DNA from: Bacterioplanoides sp965219715
GTDB lineage: Bacteria > Pseudomonadota > Gammaproteobacteria > Pseudomonadales > Oceanobacteraceae
NCBI RefSeq assembly: GCF_965219715.1
Contig: NZ_OZ244785.1
Location: forward strand, 248,001-312,000
Direction: 5' to 3'
DNA length: 64,000 bases
In this document: one piece after another, positions 15,154 to 25,364 of the stretch
Numbering within the stretch: position 1 is the stretch's first letter
Layout of the letters: every line of letters begins with the position of its first letter
Notes under the pieces: model-generated
Told to the model about the DNA's origin: nothing
Database searches by the model: none
What the model saw: the letters and a program-made list of their open reading frames with translations, nothing else
Translations under genes and position numbers: made by a program

Positions 15154-16791
15154 ATGTTATACAAATTGGCAATAACTCTTTCTGTTCTGTTGGTATCCGC
15201 TTGTTCCATAAGTCCGAACCAGGGGTCTTCTGCCGAACTTCCGTACAACAGAGATCTTGTACGCACTGCGCAGTATTACGATGAGGCATTACGCCAGAGT
15301 CCGGTAAATAAGGCACGTTTAAATCTCTTCTTTACTAAAATGCCAAAGGGAGGCGATTTACATCATCACTTTTCCGGTTCGATATACGCTGAAACCTATC
15401 TGGACTGGGTTGCGAAGAACCCTGATCTCAGAATTGATCAGTGCACTCTGAGAATCGTCGATCGCAAAGACGCTGAAAACAACGCTGCTTGCCCACTGCT
15501 GACGGTCTCAGAGCTACTTAAGGACAACCCGTCATACCGAAAGTTACTGACGCTGTGGTCTGATAAAGATTATGGGAATCACAACCATATTCAGCCTGCT
15601 CCCGATACCAATTTCTTTAATACATTTGGCTATTTTGCAAGGGTCTCAGGCGATTACTCCAACATGGAAGTTGGCCTGAATATTCTGAAACGCAGGGCGT
15701 TAGCCGAGAATGTCAGTTACATCGAAACCATGTTGAGTACGGTAAAGGGAATATCAGGTTCTCTGATATCCGATCAACAAAAGGAAGGTGAAATTTCAGC
15801 CAGCCTGATTGCAGCAACTTCATATGCAGAAGTTCGCTCCATACTGGACGTATTGCTGTCGGATGATGCCATGAAGGCGAAGGTTTCTTCAGCGGTTGAT
15901 GATTTCGTAACCAAAGTTGAATGTATGCACAAAGGTAAGGAGCTGATTCCGAATGGTGCCGGTGGCTACTCGTGTGGAACCAACTCCGTTTATCCAGAAA
16001 TTGATTGTCGAGAGTGTGGGGAAGGCAATAAAAGCAGCTTTGTTATGCGCTATCAAACCTACGGCGTTCGCACGCTTGCGCCGCTGGACGTATTTATGGA
16101 CCTTTATGCGGGCTACCTTGCTGCCGCCCGATCTGACCTGATTGTCGGCGTTAATATTGTTGCCCCGGAGAATGACTATGTTGCTCTGCGGGATTACGAA
16201 CTTCATATGCAGTTCTTTAAGTATTTGAATGAACTTAAAGCAAAAGAAGGCCAGATATGTCCGTCGGGCAGTGATTGTGTTGTTAATCGCGCTCTTCATG
16301 CAGGTGAGCTGACCATTGGTATGGTTCGTCCGAAGGATCTGGAATTCCACATCGACCAGGCCATTAATATTGCCGGCGCGCAACGTGTTGGCCACGGTAT
16401 TGATCTGCCTTACGAGAATCGTTCATTACAAATGCTTTCTGAGATGAAAAGAAAAGGGAAAGAGGTTGCTGTAGAAATAAACCTGACCAGTAATGAATTT
16501 ATTCTGGGAGTTGAAAAGGGCGAACATCCTTATCAGATTTATGCCAGTAACAAGGTTCCTATGATTATTTCGACGGACGATTCTGGCGTCTCCAGGAATA
16601 ATCTGACCAATGAGTATGTGCTGCTTGCATCACGTTATAAGCCTGACTATCTAACGATTAAATCTTATGTTTATAACAGTATTAAGTACTCTTTTCTGTC
16701 GGAAGAAGAGAAGGTCGAGCAACAGGCAATACTGGACAGCAAGTTTGCAGAGTTCGAGAGAAGCATTGCCAGCCTGACAGATTCTGAATAG
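15154..16791 (+). CDS. Adenosine deaminase-like lipoprotein
   Basis: The 545-residue protein has a lipoprotein signal (LLVSAC, acylated Cys17), so it sits in the envelope. The metal-dependent deaminase core shows zinc ligands in GGDLHHHFSGS (about 67-76), HAGE (about 388; His and catalytic Glu), GHGID, and the late STDDSGV (catalytic and zinc-binding Asp). This is the arrangement of the long ADGF/CECR1-type adenosine deaminases; an insert with paired cysteines (CRECGEG) lies near 285. It likely turns adenosine or a related purine nucleoside into the inosine form outside the cytoplasm, for nucleoside scavenging. The exact substrate is not certain. Confidence 0.83.
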   Translation: MLYKLAITLSVLLVSACSISPNQGSSAELPYNRDLVRTAQYYDEALRQSPVNKARLNLFFTKMPKGGDLHHHFSGSIYAETYLDWVAKNPDLRIDQCTLRIVDRKDAENNAACPLLTVSELLKDNPSYRKLLTLWSDKDYGNHNHIQPAPDTNFFNTFGYFARVSGDYSNMEVGLNILKRRALAENVSYIETMLSTVKGISGSLISDQQKEGEISASLIAATSYAEVRSILDVLLSDDAMKAKVSSAVDDFVTKVECMHKGKELIPNGAGGYSCGTNSVYPEIDCRECGEGNKSSFVMRYQTYGVRTLAPLDVFMDLYAGYLAAARSDLIVGVNIVAPENDYVALRDYELHMQFFKYLNELKAKEGQICPSGSDCVVNRALHAGELTIGMVRPKDLEFHIDQAINIAGAQRVGHGIDLPYENRSLQMLSEMKRKGKEVAVEINLTSNEFILGVEKGEHPYQIYASNKVPMIISTDDSGVSRNNLTNEYVLLASRYKPDYLTIKSYVYNSIKYSFLSEEEKVEQQAILDSKFAEFERSIASLTDSE

Positions 16792-16900
16792 ATCCTGCTG
16801 AATCAGCGATAGCCTGGCCGAACTCAGGCCAGCATCTATTACCGGTGTAATTTTTGTTATGCCGGTACTCTTCTTACCACCATTGGGTCAATTTATTCCT

Positions 16901-16970
16901 GTAAAGCTCACAGCTGTCAGGTAAAGCTCGCGGCAGCCAGGTAAAGCTCACGGCTGCTAGGTAAAGCTTA
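16901..16970 (+). repeat. Tandem 20-bp repeat, 3.5 copies
   Basis: Units start GTAAAGCTC at 16901, 16921 and 16941, with a half unit at 16961. The last 11 bases of each unit vary but keep the form CRCRGCYGYYAG. The gene-free stretch 16792-17145 that holds it shows no hairpin terminator or other feature I can name. Confidence 0.9.
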
Positions 16971-17145
16971 AGTTAAGGCCCAGCGGCACCATATTCGATT
17001 GTTCTTAATAGCGGACATTGTGTCTGCTAACACGCCGTTTACTTAAACCACTCGCGCTTTAGACTGACGCGCAAACTTCTTTCAAATATGCGCTGCGGCT
17101 GAATCTGCCGTGTGGCCCACCTCACGATATAAAGCTAAGAAACCC

Positions 17146-18228
17146 ATGAGAATACAATTTCCGGCATTCGCCGCCAGACACAAACTTGTTTTAACCGGCC
17201 TGGTCAGTTTACTGCTGGTTGCCTGTTCCGATGAGGCAGCCCAGGAGGCCGCGCCACAGCGCATTCAGGCGGTTAAGCTGATGCCGGTGATTGACAGTAA
17301 CAACGTGGTTGATCGTACTTTTCCAGCGGAAGTTTCGGCGGTGAAAACCGTTAATCTCAGCTTTGAAGTGTCTGGCCGGTTAATCAAAACCGAGCTGGTT
17401 ACCGGTACCGAAGTCAGCAAAGGTCAGGTATTAGCGCAGATTGATCCAACCTCGTTTAAGCAACGCGTTCAGGAAGCGGAAACGCGTCTGAACCAGGCGT
17501 CACGTGATCTGAAGCGGGTAAAAGCCACGGCGAAAAATGGCCTGTTATCACAAAGTCAGTTAGACGATGCCGAAACCAGTTTTGACCTGGCGACCGTGGC
17601 GTTAAAACGCGCCCAGGAAGAGTTAAGTTACACCACCTTATCCGCACCGTTTAATGCCCAGATTGCTGAGCGTTTTGCCGAGCGTGGCAACTATGTTCAG
17701 GCCGGTGATGTGGTCGCGAATCTGCAGGATGTTTCCCTGTATTACTTCAACGTGAATATCCCGGAAAAACTGGTAAGCAAATACCAGGGCAGCCATTTGT
17801 TAAAAGCCCAGGCGGAAATTGTCTCGGCTCCGGAAAAGAACTTTGAGCTGGTCTACGTCGAGCATGCCACTCGCCCGGACCCGATTACTCAGACCTATAA
17901 AGTGGTGTTTGCCACTGAGCCGGAGAACATCAAGTTAACACCCGGAGCACGGGCGATTGTTAAAGTCAGCTTTGAAAGTAATGCTGAAAAGTCGTCGTTA
18001 CTGATTCCGTTTAATGCCTTACAGGGCAATGATGCTGAAGGTTTCCACGTATGGAAATTCGATGCGGCAAGCAGCCAGGTGGTGAAAGCCGCTGTGGAGG
18101 TAAAAGCCATCGACAACAACTGGGCGTCGATTACCGCCGGTGTCAGTGAAGGGGACCTGGTTGTGGCCGCCGGAGCATCGCAGATGCACGAAGGCCTGAC
18201 TGTTAAACCTTATCAGGCGGAGCTGTAA
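17146..18228 (+). CDS. RND efflux periplasmic adaptor lipoprotein (HlyD family)
   Basis: From ATG 17146 the 360-residue product has a lipobox (LLVAC, Cys26), then the membrane-fusion protein order: barrel-sandwich start SFEVSGRLIKTELVTGTEVSKGQVLAQIDP, a helical hairpin (about 95-150), the lipoyl half RAQEELSYTTLSAPFNAQIAERFAERGNYVQAG, and a beta-barrel. It bridges the inner-membrane RND pump to an outer-membrane channel. The pump gene follows by two bases; no TolC gene is next to them. An upstream GTG at 17110 is in frame but lies before the signal peptide and is rejected. Confidence 0.92.
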   Translation: MRIQFPAFAARHKLVLTGLVSLLLVACSDEAAQEAAPQRIQAVKLMPVIDSNNVVDRTFPAEVSAVKTVNLSFEVSGRLIKTELVTGTEVSKGQVLAQIDPTSFKQRVQEAETRLNQASRDLKRVKATAKNGLLSQSQLDDAETSFDLATVALKRAQEELSYTTLSAPFNAQIAERFAERGNYVQAGDVVANLQDVSLYYFNVNIPEKLVSKYQGSHLLKAQAEIVSAPEKNFELVYVEHATRPDPITQTYKVVFATEPENIKLTPGARAIVKVSFESNAEKSSLLIPFNALQGNDAEGFHVWKFDAASSQVVKAAVEVKAIDNNWASITAGVSEGDLVVAAGASQMHEGLTVKPYQAEL

Positions 18229-18230
18229 TC

Positions 18231-21200
18231 GTGGATATTGCACGTTATTCAATCAACAAACCCGTCAATATCTGGCTGATGATTCTGGTCATGATGATTG
18301 GTGGTCTGATTGCCCTGGGTGGTATTGGTCGCTTAGAAGACCCGTCGTTTACCATTAAACAGGTGCAGGTGGTGACTCAGTTCCCGGGCGCCAGTGCAAA
18401 AAAAGTCGAGAGCGAAATTACCGAACAGCTGGAAATTGCGTTGCAGCAAATGCCACAGCTGTATCGCTTAACGTCGATTTCAAAACCCGGTCTGTCGGAA
18501 ATTACCGTTGAGGTAAAACCAACCTACGACACCGGCGAGCTGCCACAAATCTGGGATGAACTGCGCAAACGGTTACGCGATGCCACTTCGATTTTACCGA
18601 TTGGCAGCCAGGCACCGACGGTGTACGACGACTTTGGTGATGTCTACGGCATGTATTACGCCTTAAGTGCACCGGAATTCAGCCCGCAGGAATTGCGTGA
18701 ATTTGCCCGTATTATCCGCCGTGATTTATTGGTCACCGACGGTGTTGCCAAGGTTCAGGTGAGTGGTGTTCAGCAGGAGCAGCTGGTCGCCTACATCAAT
18801 CCGTATCAGTTATCCGGTCTGGGCATTTCGTTTCCGGAAATTACCCGTCTGCTGGAGGAAAATCTGAAACCCACCAATGGCGGTCGGGTGTTGGTGGATG
18901 GTCGTACCTTGCGTCTGAGCATCGAAAATCCACTGGATCAGATTGAAGAAATTTATAACCTCAATATCGTGGTTCCGGGTACCAATCAGTCATTTAAAAT
19001 CCGTGATATTGCCGAATTAAAATTTGAGCCGCTGGATATTCAGCCGCGTTTAATTCGTTATCAGGGCCATGAAGCCATTACCCTGGCGGTGTCGGCATTA
19101 AACGACGTTAACATTGTTGAAGTGGGTAAAGCGGTTAACCAGAAAGCCGAAGAACTGCTGAGTCGTTTACCTGCTGGTATCACCTTAACGCCAATTTATG
19201 ACCAGGCGGCCATTGTTGATGAGTCGGTAAAAGGTTTTATCGATAACCTGATTATGTCGGTGGTGGTGGTAACCCTGACCCTGATGGTGTTTATGGGCTG
19301 GCGCTCCGGTGTTGTAGTGGGCTCTGTGCTGTTAATTACCGTGATGGGCACGGTGCTGATTATGTGGCTGATGGGCCTGCAACTGCAGCGTATTTCACTC
19401 GGTGCCATGGTGATTGCCATGGGCATGTTGGTGGATAACGCCATTGTGGTGGCAGAAGGCATGATGCTGCGCATGAAGCAGGGTAAAACCGCGCAGGAAG
19501 CGGCCAGTTTTATTGTTAAAAGAACGCAATGGCCACTGTTAGGAGCAACGGTTATTGGTATTGCAGCTTTCTCGGGCATCGGTCTGTCTGACGATGCTAC
19601 CGGTGAGTTTCTGTTTTCGCTGTTTGCCGTGGTGTTGATTTCTCTGATGCTGAGCTGGGTACTGGCGATTACCGTGGTGCCGTTATTTGGTAAGTATTTC
19701 TATAAAGTCGAAAACCAGTCTGCGGAAGAAGCGGGCGATAATGCGTTGTATAAATTCTATAACGTGGCGTTACGCTCGGCGTTAAAAATGCGTTGGTTAA
19801 CCGTGGCGGCATTGCTGGTAATTACTGTTATTGCCTACGCCGGTTTTGGCATGGTGAAACAGGGCTTTTTCCCACCATCGAATGCGCCACTGTTTTTTGT
19901 GCATTACTGGGGTCCACAAGGCCAGGACATTCGTGAAACCACGGTGCAGGTGACCAAGGCTGAAAAGCTGTTGCTGGAAAACGCCCAGGTCGAATCGGTC
20001 ACCAGCTTTATTGGCCAGGGTGCGGATCGTTTCACTTTAACCTACGCGCCACAGCAACCGAATGAAAGTTATGGCTTCTTCCTGGTGCGTGCCCACAGCC
20101 GGGATGCGATTGATGGCATCATCACCGAAATTACTCAGCAGATGCCGGATATCGATCTCGATGCCAGCTTCTACACCGAACGCATGCAGTTTGGTCCGGG
20201 TGGTGGCGCTAAGCTGGCGGCGCGTTTCTCTGGCCCTGATCCGGAAGTGTTGCGTGAGATTGCCCAGCGCGCCGAACAGATTTTTATCAACGACGGTAAA
20301 GTGAAAGACGTACGTCACAACTGGCGTGATAAAGGTGTGGTGGTCAGCACCCAATACGACTCCATCAGTGCCGGTATTGCCGGTGTGTCGCGCAATGATT
20401 TTGCCCAGGCAATTCAGTATTCGTCCACCGGGCTGGAATTAGGCCGACTGCAGGACGGTGATTACAGTTACGCCATTACCGCCAAAGCAGCGAACGCCGG
20501 TCAGTCGGAAATTGAAGCGATTGAAAACAGCCTGGTGTGGAGCTCTTCACAACGTCAGTACATTCCTTTTGCTCAGGTTTCGGAAGGCTTAAAAATTGAA
20601 AACGAAGAAACCCTGATTCACCGCCGTAATCGCCTGAAAACCATTACCGTTTCAGCCGACCCGGGTGCCGGTGAAACCGCGGGTAAAGCCTTTGCACGTA
20701 TCCGCCCGCAGGTTGAAGCTCTGGAGTTGCCGTATGGCTACAAGCTGGAGTGGGGCGGTGAATACGAAGCTTCACGGGATGCCCAGAAGGCCTTAGGCAC
20801 CGGCTTACCGGCTGGCTTCCTGGTGATGTTGCTGGTGACCATTCTGTTGTTTGGTCGTGTGCGTCAGCCACTGATTATCTGGCTGGTGGTACCGATGGCG
20901 GCTGTGGGTGTGGTATCCGGCCTGCTGGCGACGGACATGCCGTTTGGCTTTATGTCGTTGCTGGGCTTCCTCAGTCTGTTTGGCATGCTGATCAAAAACG
21001 CCATTGTGCTGCTGGAAGAAATAGATCTGCAGATCGCTGAAGGGATAGCACCGGATCAGGCCATTCTGCTGGCCAGTACCTCCAGGTTACGTCCGGTTGC
21101 ACTGGCGGCGATTACCACCATTCTTGGTATGGCACCGTTACTGAGCGATGCGTTCTTCGCCGATATGTCGGTTACCATTATGGGTGGTCTGGCGTTTGCG

Positions 21201-21278
21201 ACGGTATTAACGCTGATCGCGGTGCCGGTATTCTACAGCCTGTTCTTCCGGATCAGCTTCCGCGGCTCTGATAAGTAG
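18231..21278 (+). CDS. RND multidrug-type efflux permease
   Basis: The 1015-residue inner-membrane pump has the duplicated RND plan: twelve membrane helices in two sets, each after a first helix, with large periplasmic loops. It starts ARYSINKPVNIWLMILVMMIGG; the proton-relay helix reads GMLVDNAIVVAEGMMLRM, holding one Asp where AcrB has two (Asp-Asp). It exports small lipophilic compounds using the proton gradient; the substrate is not predictable. The start is GTG at 18231, two bases after the adaptor stop. No repressor gene adjoins them. Confidence 0.93.
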   Translation: MDIARYSINKPVNIWLMILVMMIGGLIALGGIGRLEDPSFTIKQVQVVTQFPGASAKKVESEITEQLEIALQQMPQLYRLTSISKPGLSEITVEVKPTYDTGELPQIWDELRKRLRDATSILPIGSQAPTVYDDFGDVYGMYYALSAPEFSPQELREFARIIRRDLLVTDGVAKVQVSGVQQEQLVAYINPYQLSGLGISFPEITRLLEENLKPTNGGRVLVDGRTLRLSIENPLDQIEEIYNLNIVVPGTNQSFKIRDIAELKFEPLDIQPRLIRYQGHEAITLAVSALNDVNIVEVGKAVNQKAEELLSRLPAGITLTPIYDQAAIVDESVKGFIDNLIMSVVVVTLTLMVFMGWRSGVVVGSVLLITVMGTVLIMWLMGLQLQRISLGAMVIAMGMLVDNAIVVAEGMMLRMKQGKTAQEAASFIVKRTQWPLLGATVIGIAAFSGIGLSDDATGEFLFSLFAVVLISLMLSWVLAITVVPLFGKYFYKVENQSAEEAGDNALYKFYNVALRSALKMRWLTVAALLVITVIAYAGFGMVKQGFFPPSNAPLFFVHYWGPQGQDIRETTVQVTKAEKLLLENAQVESVTSFIGQGADRFTLTYAPQQPNESYGFFLVRAHSRDAIDGIITEITQQMPDIDLDASFYTERMQFGPGGGAKLAARFSGPDPEVLREIAQRAEQIFINDGKVKDVRHNWRDKGVVVSTQYDSISAGIAGVSRNDFAQAIQYSSTGLELGRLQDGDYSYAITAKAANAGQSEIEAIENSLVWSSSQRQYIPFAQVSEGLKIENEETLIHRRNRLKTITVSADPGAGETAGKAFARIRPQVEALELPYGYKLEWGGEYEASRDAQKALGTGLPAGFLVMLLVTILLFGRVRQPLIIWLVVPMAAVGVVSGLLATDMPFGFMSLLGFLSLFGMLIKNAIVLLEEIDLQIAEGIAPDQAILLASTSRLRPVALAAITTILGMAPLLSDAFFADMSVTIMGGLAFATVLTLIAVPVFYSLFFRISFRGSDK

Positions 21279-21407
21279 CCGCTGCAGCGTCTCTTCTGTA
21301 GCGGCCTGCTGAGGTTGCATCAGGCAGGCTGCTACGACTATCGGGTTTATTCGTCAGCCGCCGGTCTGTGGTAAAGTACGCGCCTGTTACACTATTTCAG
21401 GTTAAGT

Positions 21408-21680
21408 ATGGACTGGAAAATCTTCGCAACGATCTTCGCCTCGGTGTTTATCGCCGAACTGGGTGATAAAACTCAGCTGGCGACCATGTTGTTCGCCGCC
21501 GATAAAGACGTTAGTAAATGGACGGTGTTTTTTGCCGCCTCCGCTGCATTAATTGTTGCTTCAGCCATTGGCGTATTAGCCGGCAGTGTATTGTCGGGAT
21601 ATCTGAACGAAAAAGTCCTGAGTTATATTGCCGGTACAGGTTTTATTCTGATTGGCGCTTACACCTTGTATAGTGCTTAA
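21408..21680 (+). CDS. GDT1/TMEM165 (UPF0016) family transporter
   Basis: The 90-residue membrane protein carries one copy of the family signature FIAELGDKTQLATMLFAA (E-x-G-D-K-T) on its first helix and two further helices. Most members have two such repeats in about 190-220 residues; half-size bacterial forms pair up to make a transporter. They move manganese or calcium ions, and bacterial members are usually manganese exporters. No manganese riboswitch was seen upstream. Confidence 0.88.
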   Translation: MDWKIFATIFASVFIAELGDKTQLATMLFAADKDVSKWTVFFAASAALIVASAIGVLAGSVLSGYLNEKVLSYIAGTGFILIGAYTLYSA

Positions 21681-21734
21681 TTCCGCCGCTTCAATTCGAA
21701 TTAACTAATCTGATATTGATTAAAGTTGAATAAG

Positions 21735-22142
21735 CTATCGTTTTAACTGATAGCTTCGATGGCAGGCATTACATTGATTCAATATCAGATGTAATTCCTG
21801 CTGAATTTTCTTTTCGTTCGTTGTTGGTTGTAGCAAAACTTTCCAGTGTTGATTCATAGTTTTGCTCATGGCGCGAAAACCCGGTGGAAAGGATTTGCCA
21901 ATCCCCTTTGGTTTTACTGCACGTTCGTGCGCTTTTAATTCCTTAACCCGCTCAGCCACCTGTTCTGGATTATCGCGAGCCAGATGCTGTTGAATTGCAC
22001 CTATGGTTTCCAGCATGGATTTCATATGGTTGAGTACAAATTCTTGTTGTTTGCCATTCAGTTCAACCATTAAGCGGTCGTCGGCCTGGGTGTAGGCGGT
22101 GAAAAGCAGCGCAGTCAGCAAACAAAAATACAATCGGATCAT
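21735..22142 (-). CDS. Periplasmic cytochrome c, four-helix type
   Basis: From the ATG at 22142 the product is 135 residues, with a signal peptide (LLFTAYTQA, cut near residue 20), a mostly helical body, and a single heme site CNACH close to the C-terminus. A C-terminal CxxCH on a helical bundle is typical of cytochrome c'/b562-like proteins. It probably carries electrons or binds a small ligand in the periplasm. A GTG three codons upstream is possible but less likely. Convergent with the GDT1 gene. Confidence 0.78.
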   Translation of the reverse strand: MIRLYFCLLTALLFTAYTQADDRLMVELNGKQQEFVLNHMKSMLETIGAIQQHLARDNPEQVAERVKELKAHERAVKPKGIGKSFPPGFRAMSKTMNQHWKVLLQPTTNEKKIQQELHLILNQCNACHRSYQLKR

Positions 22143-22339
22143 GGTTAACACAGATAAATAACTATAACTGGCTGGTTATATTAATGCTTTGCTAGGAATA
22201 TATCTACATGGGAATGTTTTGTCTGGGAAGCCATCAGCTCGCAGCAGACCAAAGTTGGACGTGACTGGCCGTTCTGGTCGCTTGAATACTGCGCACAGCA
22301 GGCGAATACTGAATATTCGCCTGATTCAACGGGGGCCGT

Positions 22340-23710
22340 ATGTTTATCAGTACGCTTGATCTGTTCAAACCGGGGATCGGACCGTCCAGTTCTCACACGG
22401 TTGGTCCGATGTTGGCCGCTTGCCGCTTTCGCGACGAGGTATTAGCCGCGCTGCAAACGCTGCCTGCGGGTGCACGGGTGCGTTGTGTTCTGACCGGTTC
22501 ACTGGCGTTGACTGGTCATGGTCACGCCACCGATAAAGCGGTGTTGCTGGGATTACACGGGCATTGCCCGGATCAGGTTGCGCACATAGACATCGAAGCT
22601 GAAGTTGCCCGGTTACAGCAGCTTGAGGGTTTTGAGCTGGGCGGGCGCTGTTTTAACTTTCGTTTCAGTGATGACCTGGTGTTTGCCATGGAGCAGCGTT
22701 TGCCAGAGCACCCGAACGCCATGTTACTTGAATTGCGTAATGATCAGGATGATGTGGTTTGCTGTGAGCATTACTTCTCGATTGGTGGCGGGTTTATTCA
22801 TAACCGTGCGGAATTGGATGGCCTGGTTGCGCCACTGAAATTATTGCCCGCCAGCCAGTATCCGTTTCCTTTTGATAGCGCCGACTCAATGGTGCAGATG
22901 GCACAAAGCAGTGGCTTGAGCATTGCAGAAATGAAACGGCAGAATGAGCATTTTCATTTAACTGACGATGACCTCAATAAAGGGCTGAACGGCATCTGGC
23001 AGGCAATGAAGGTCTGTGTCGAAAATGGCTTAAGCAGCGAAGGGGAGTTGCCCGGCGGTCTTAAAGTACAGCGCAGGGCCCAGCGTTTGTTTCGGCAATT
23101 ACAGCAGTGTGAAGAAGGCCCGCAATTACACGAGTGGTTGTGTGCGTATGCGATGGCGGTGAATGAAGAAAACGCTGCCGGTCACGCGGTGGTTACGGCA
23201 CCCACCAACGGTGCTGCCGGAGTAATTCCAGCGGTGTTGTACTACGCCTGGTTGAATAGACAATTATCTGAACAACAGATTCAGGACTTCCTGCTGACTG
23301 CAGCTGCCATCGGCGGAATTATCAAACACAAAAGCTCGATTTCCGGCGCAGAAGTGGGTTGCCAGGGGGAAGTTGGCTCCGCCAGTGCCATGGCCGCTGC
23401 AGGATTGTGTGCCGTTTTAGGTGGTAGTGCAGAACAGATTGAGCATGCTGCAGAAATTGCACTGGAACATCATCTGGGCATGACTTGTGATCCGGTTAAA
23501 GGTTTGGTTCAGGTTCCCTGTATTGAACGTAATGGTTTTGGTGCATTAAAAGCCTATACCGCGGCTTCACTGGCAATTCGGGACAGTGGTCAGCACGTGA
23601 TGTCGTTGGATAATTGCGTTGCTGCGATGAAGCAAACAGGGTTGGAAATGTCGGAGAAATACAAAGAGACGTCATTGGGTGGTTTAGCGGTTAATTACAC
23701 CGAGTGCTAA
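22340..23710 (+). CDS. sdaA: L-serine dehydratase, iron-sulfur type
   Basis: The 456-residue cytoplasmic enzyme turns L-serine into pyruvate and ammonia with an oxygen-sensitive 4Fe-4S cluster. The N-terminal beta domain begins with KPGIGPSSSHTVGPM (catalytic SSHT); the alpha domain holds ENAAGHAVVTAPTNGAAGV. The cluster cysteines lie in GCQGEVGSASAMAAA and CDPVKGLVQVPCIERN. Full family length, single chain. The last codons and stop are part of a 23-bp tandem duplication. Confidence 0.96.
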   Translation: MFISTLDLFKPGIGPSSSHTVGPMLAACRFRDEVLAALQTLPAGARVRCVLTGSLALTGHGHATDKAVLLGLHGHCPDQVAHIDIEAEVARLQQLEGFELGGRCFNFRFSDDLVFAMEQRLPEHPNAMLLELRNDQDDVVCCEHYFSIGGGFIHNRAELDGLVAPLKLLPASQYPFPFDSADSMVQMAQSSGLSIAEMKRQNEHFHLTDDDLNKGLNGIWQAMKVCVENGLSSEGELPGGLKVQRRAQRLFRQLQQCEEGPQLHEWLCAYAMAVNEENAAGHAVVTAPTNGAAGVIPAVLYYAWLNRQLSEQQIQDFLLTAAAIGGIIKHKSSISGAEVGCQGEVGSASAMAAAGLCAVLGGSAEQIEHAAEIALEHHLGMTCDPVKGLVQVPCIERNGFGALKAYTAASLAIRDSGQHVMSLDNCVAAMKQTGLEMSEKYKETSLGGLAVNYTEC

Positions 23711-23746
23711 CGCGAATCTTAAACGAGTGCTAACGCGAATTTTAAA
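23701..23746 (+). repeat. 23-bp tandem duplication over the sdaA stop
   Basis: CGAGTGCTAACGCGAATCTT plus AAA (23701-23723) is followed by a second copy with one change (23724-23746). The unit includes the last codons and the stop of sdaA, so a decoy stop lies downstream. It looks like a slippage product. Confidence 0.85.
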
Positions 23747-23770
23747 TGAGTGAGACCCTGCTTTATTGAT

Positions 23771-23797
23771 AACGGAGAGCCTTGGCTCTCCGTTTTT
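23771..23797 (+). terminator. Rho-independent terminator of sdaA
   Basis: AACGGAGAGCC and GGCTCTCCGTT form an 11-bp stem with a TT(G)-type small loop, followed by a T-run. It lies 60 bases after the sdaA stop and faces the end of the convergent PepSY gene. Confidence 0.88.
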
Positions 23798-23801
23798 GTA
23801 T

Positions 23802-25224
23802 TCAGCGTAACAACCGTCGTTTTGCAATGATCAGGGAGGTTAAACCAAATAAGCTCAGCAGAATTAATGGTGGCACTAACAATAGATCCCAGATTGGCCG
23901 CTGTCGCACACCGGATGAGAAATCCCAGCTGTGTAATGCATTAAATAACCAGCGATACCAGCGGCGGTTATTGTCGAGAAATAATGACATCTCGGCGGTT
24001 TCTGCATCAAAATAAAACCAATGGTTTTCAGAAGCGTGCTGATTTTCCAGGCGCCAGACTGGCAGGTGTTTTTCTTTTTTGTGGCCGTAATAATAATGGT
24101 CGTAGTCAATCTGGTGATGGACAGCGATGCTGTTATCCGACAGGCCTGCTGCAATCATATTCATATAATCCGAATTGATCAGGATTTTATTTCCGTATTG
24201 ATCCCAGCGTTCCCGGCTACCATCACTGAATGAAACGATCCAGTTTGCCTGACCAAAGCGTGGTGCCAGACGCAATTGTTTAATGTGTGGTTTTTTCTTA
24301 CCGGCGATAACATTCAGACTTTGTTGCAGGCTGGCATAATCAACCGATTGCTTCAGAGTCTGGGAATGAGGAGAGCGATTGGATTCCAGTAACCCCCCAT
24401 GGATTCATCGATAATAAACCGCTGAATAAAAACAGTAATAGAAATAACGAAAAAGCCAGGCCTCCAATATGGTGAAGTTTCGAAATGCCGCGATAAGGCG
24501 AAACGCCTTTTCCTTTTAAGCGTTGTTTTTTCTTGCGGATTTGTTTCAGTCCCAACCAGATGCCTGTGAGCGTCGACAGCAACGCCAGTAATGTCAGCAC
24601 AATCACCAGCCAATACCAGAAACTGGCGTGCTGCCGCAAAAAGGTTGGGTATAACCAGTGGCTGACGGTACCCAGCCAGCTCCAGCCGCGTTGAAACTCA
24701 GTGGTTGCCTGAACAACCTGACCGCTGCGAGAGGAAATATACAGCTCGGTAGCGTCCGGATCTGAGGCCGTCACTTTGAACAGCGGTCGGTGTTGGTGAT
24801 AACGCGAATAAACGGTCCATTGGTCACGTTCAATTTCTTCTACCGCCATAATAGGAGCGCCATTAAATTGCGCGGCAATTTCCATCGCCTGTTGCGCATT
24901 GGTATTCGACCAAGGTCTGGCTGTTTCTGCCAGGCTGGCAGAGAGTTGGTTCTGTTGGTTTTTATAGATAAAACTGAGCTGGTTCTGGCGCATCTCCAGT
25001 TGCAGGCTGGAGATGTTATCTTGAGGGATATCGGCCGGTAATCGCAGTGTTTCAGGCAATTTATCCAGTTCGCCAAGCTGCTCAATGCGTTGATTCTCAG
25101 ACAGCTTCGGATAGCCGACATACATCATGACAACTCCGGAAACGCACCAGATAAAAACAATCGGTGCTAATACAATTCCGGTGTAGCGGTGGATCAATAG
25201 CAGGTACTTCTTCCATTTTTTCAT
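23802..25224 (-). pseudogene. PepSY-domain membrane protein broken by a +1 frameshift
   Basis: The two leftward frames 24340-25224 and 23802-24275 (extended to about 24395) are the two parts of one PepSY-associated transmembrane protein. The first part begins MKKWKKYLLLIHRYTGIVLAPIVFIWC and has helices near residues 9-35, 200-225 and 255-275; the second has PepSY-type strands and a last helix. The frame breaks at a run of six C (24393-24398; six G in the gene). With five G it would read MNPWGLLESNRSPHSQTLKQ and join cleanly to QLRLAPRFGQANWIVSF. These proteins are linked to ferric-siderophore reduction and sit near TonB receptors, as here. Either a real mutation, a phase-variable tract, or a read error in a homopolymer. 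Confidence 0.85.
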
Positions 25225-25364
25225 TATAAATTCGCCGATGAATTCAAAAACAACGGATTTTTATCAGTTGACTCAGTACTGACAAAAATCTAGACTCCGC
25301 AGCGGATTTCTTTGGCAAGAAGTCAAAAAATTATTTCAGGTTTTCTGTTTTATTGCAAAACAGA

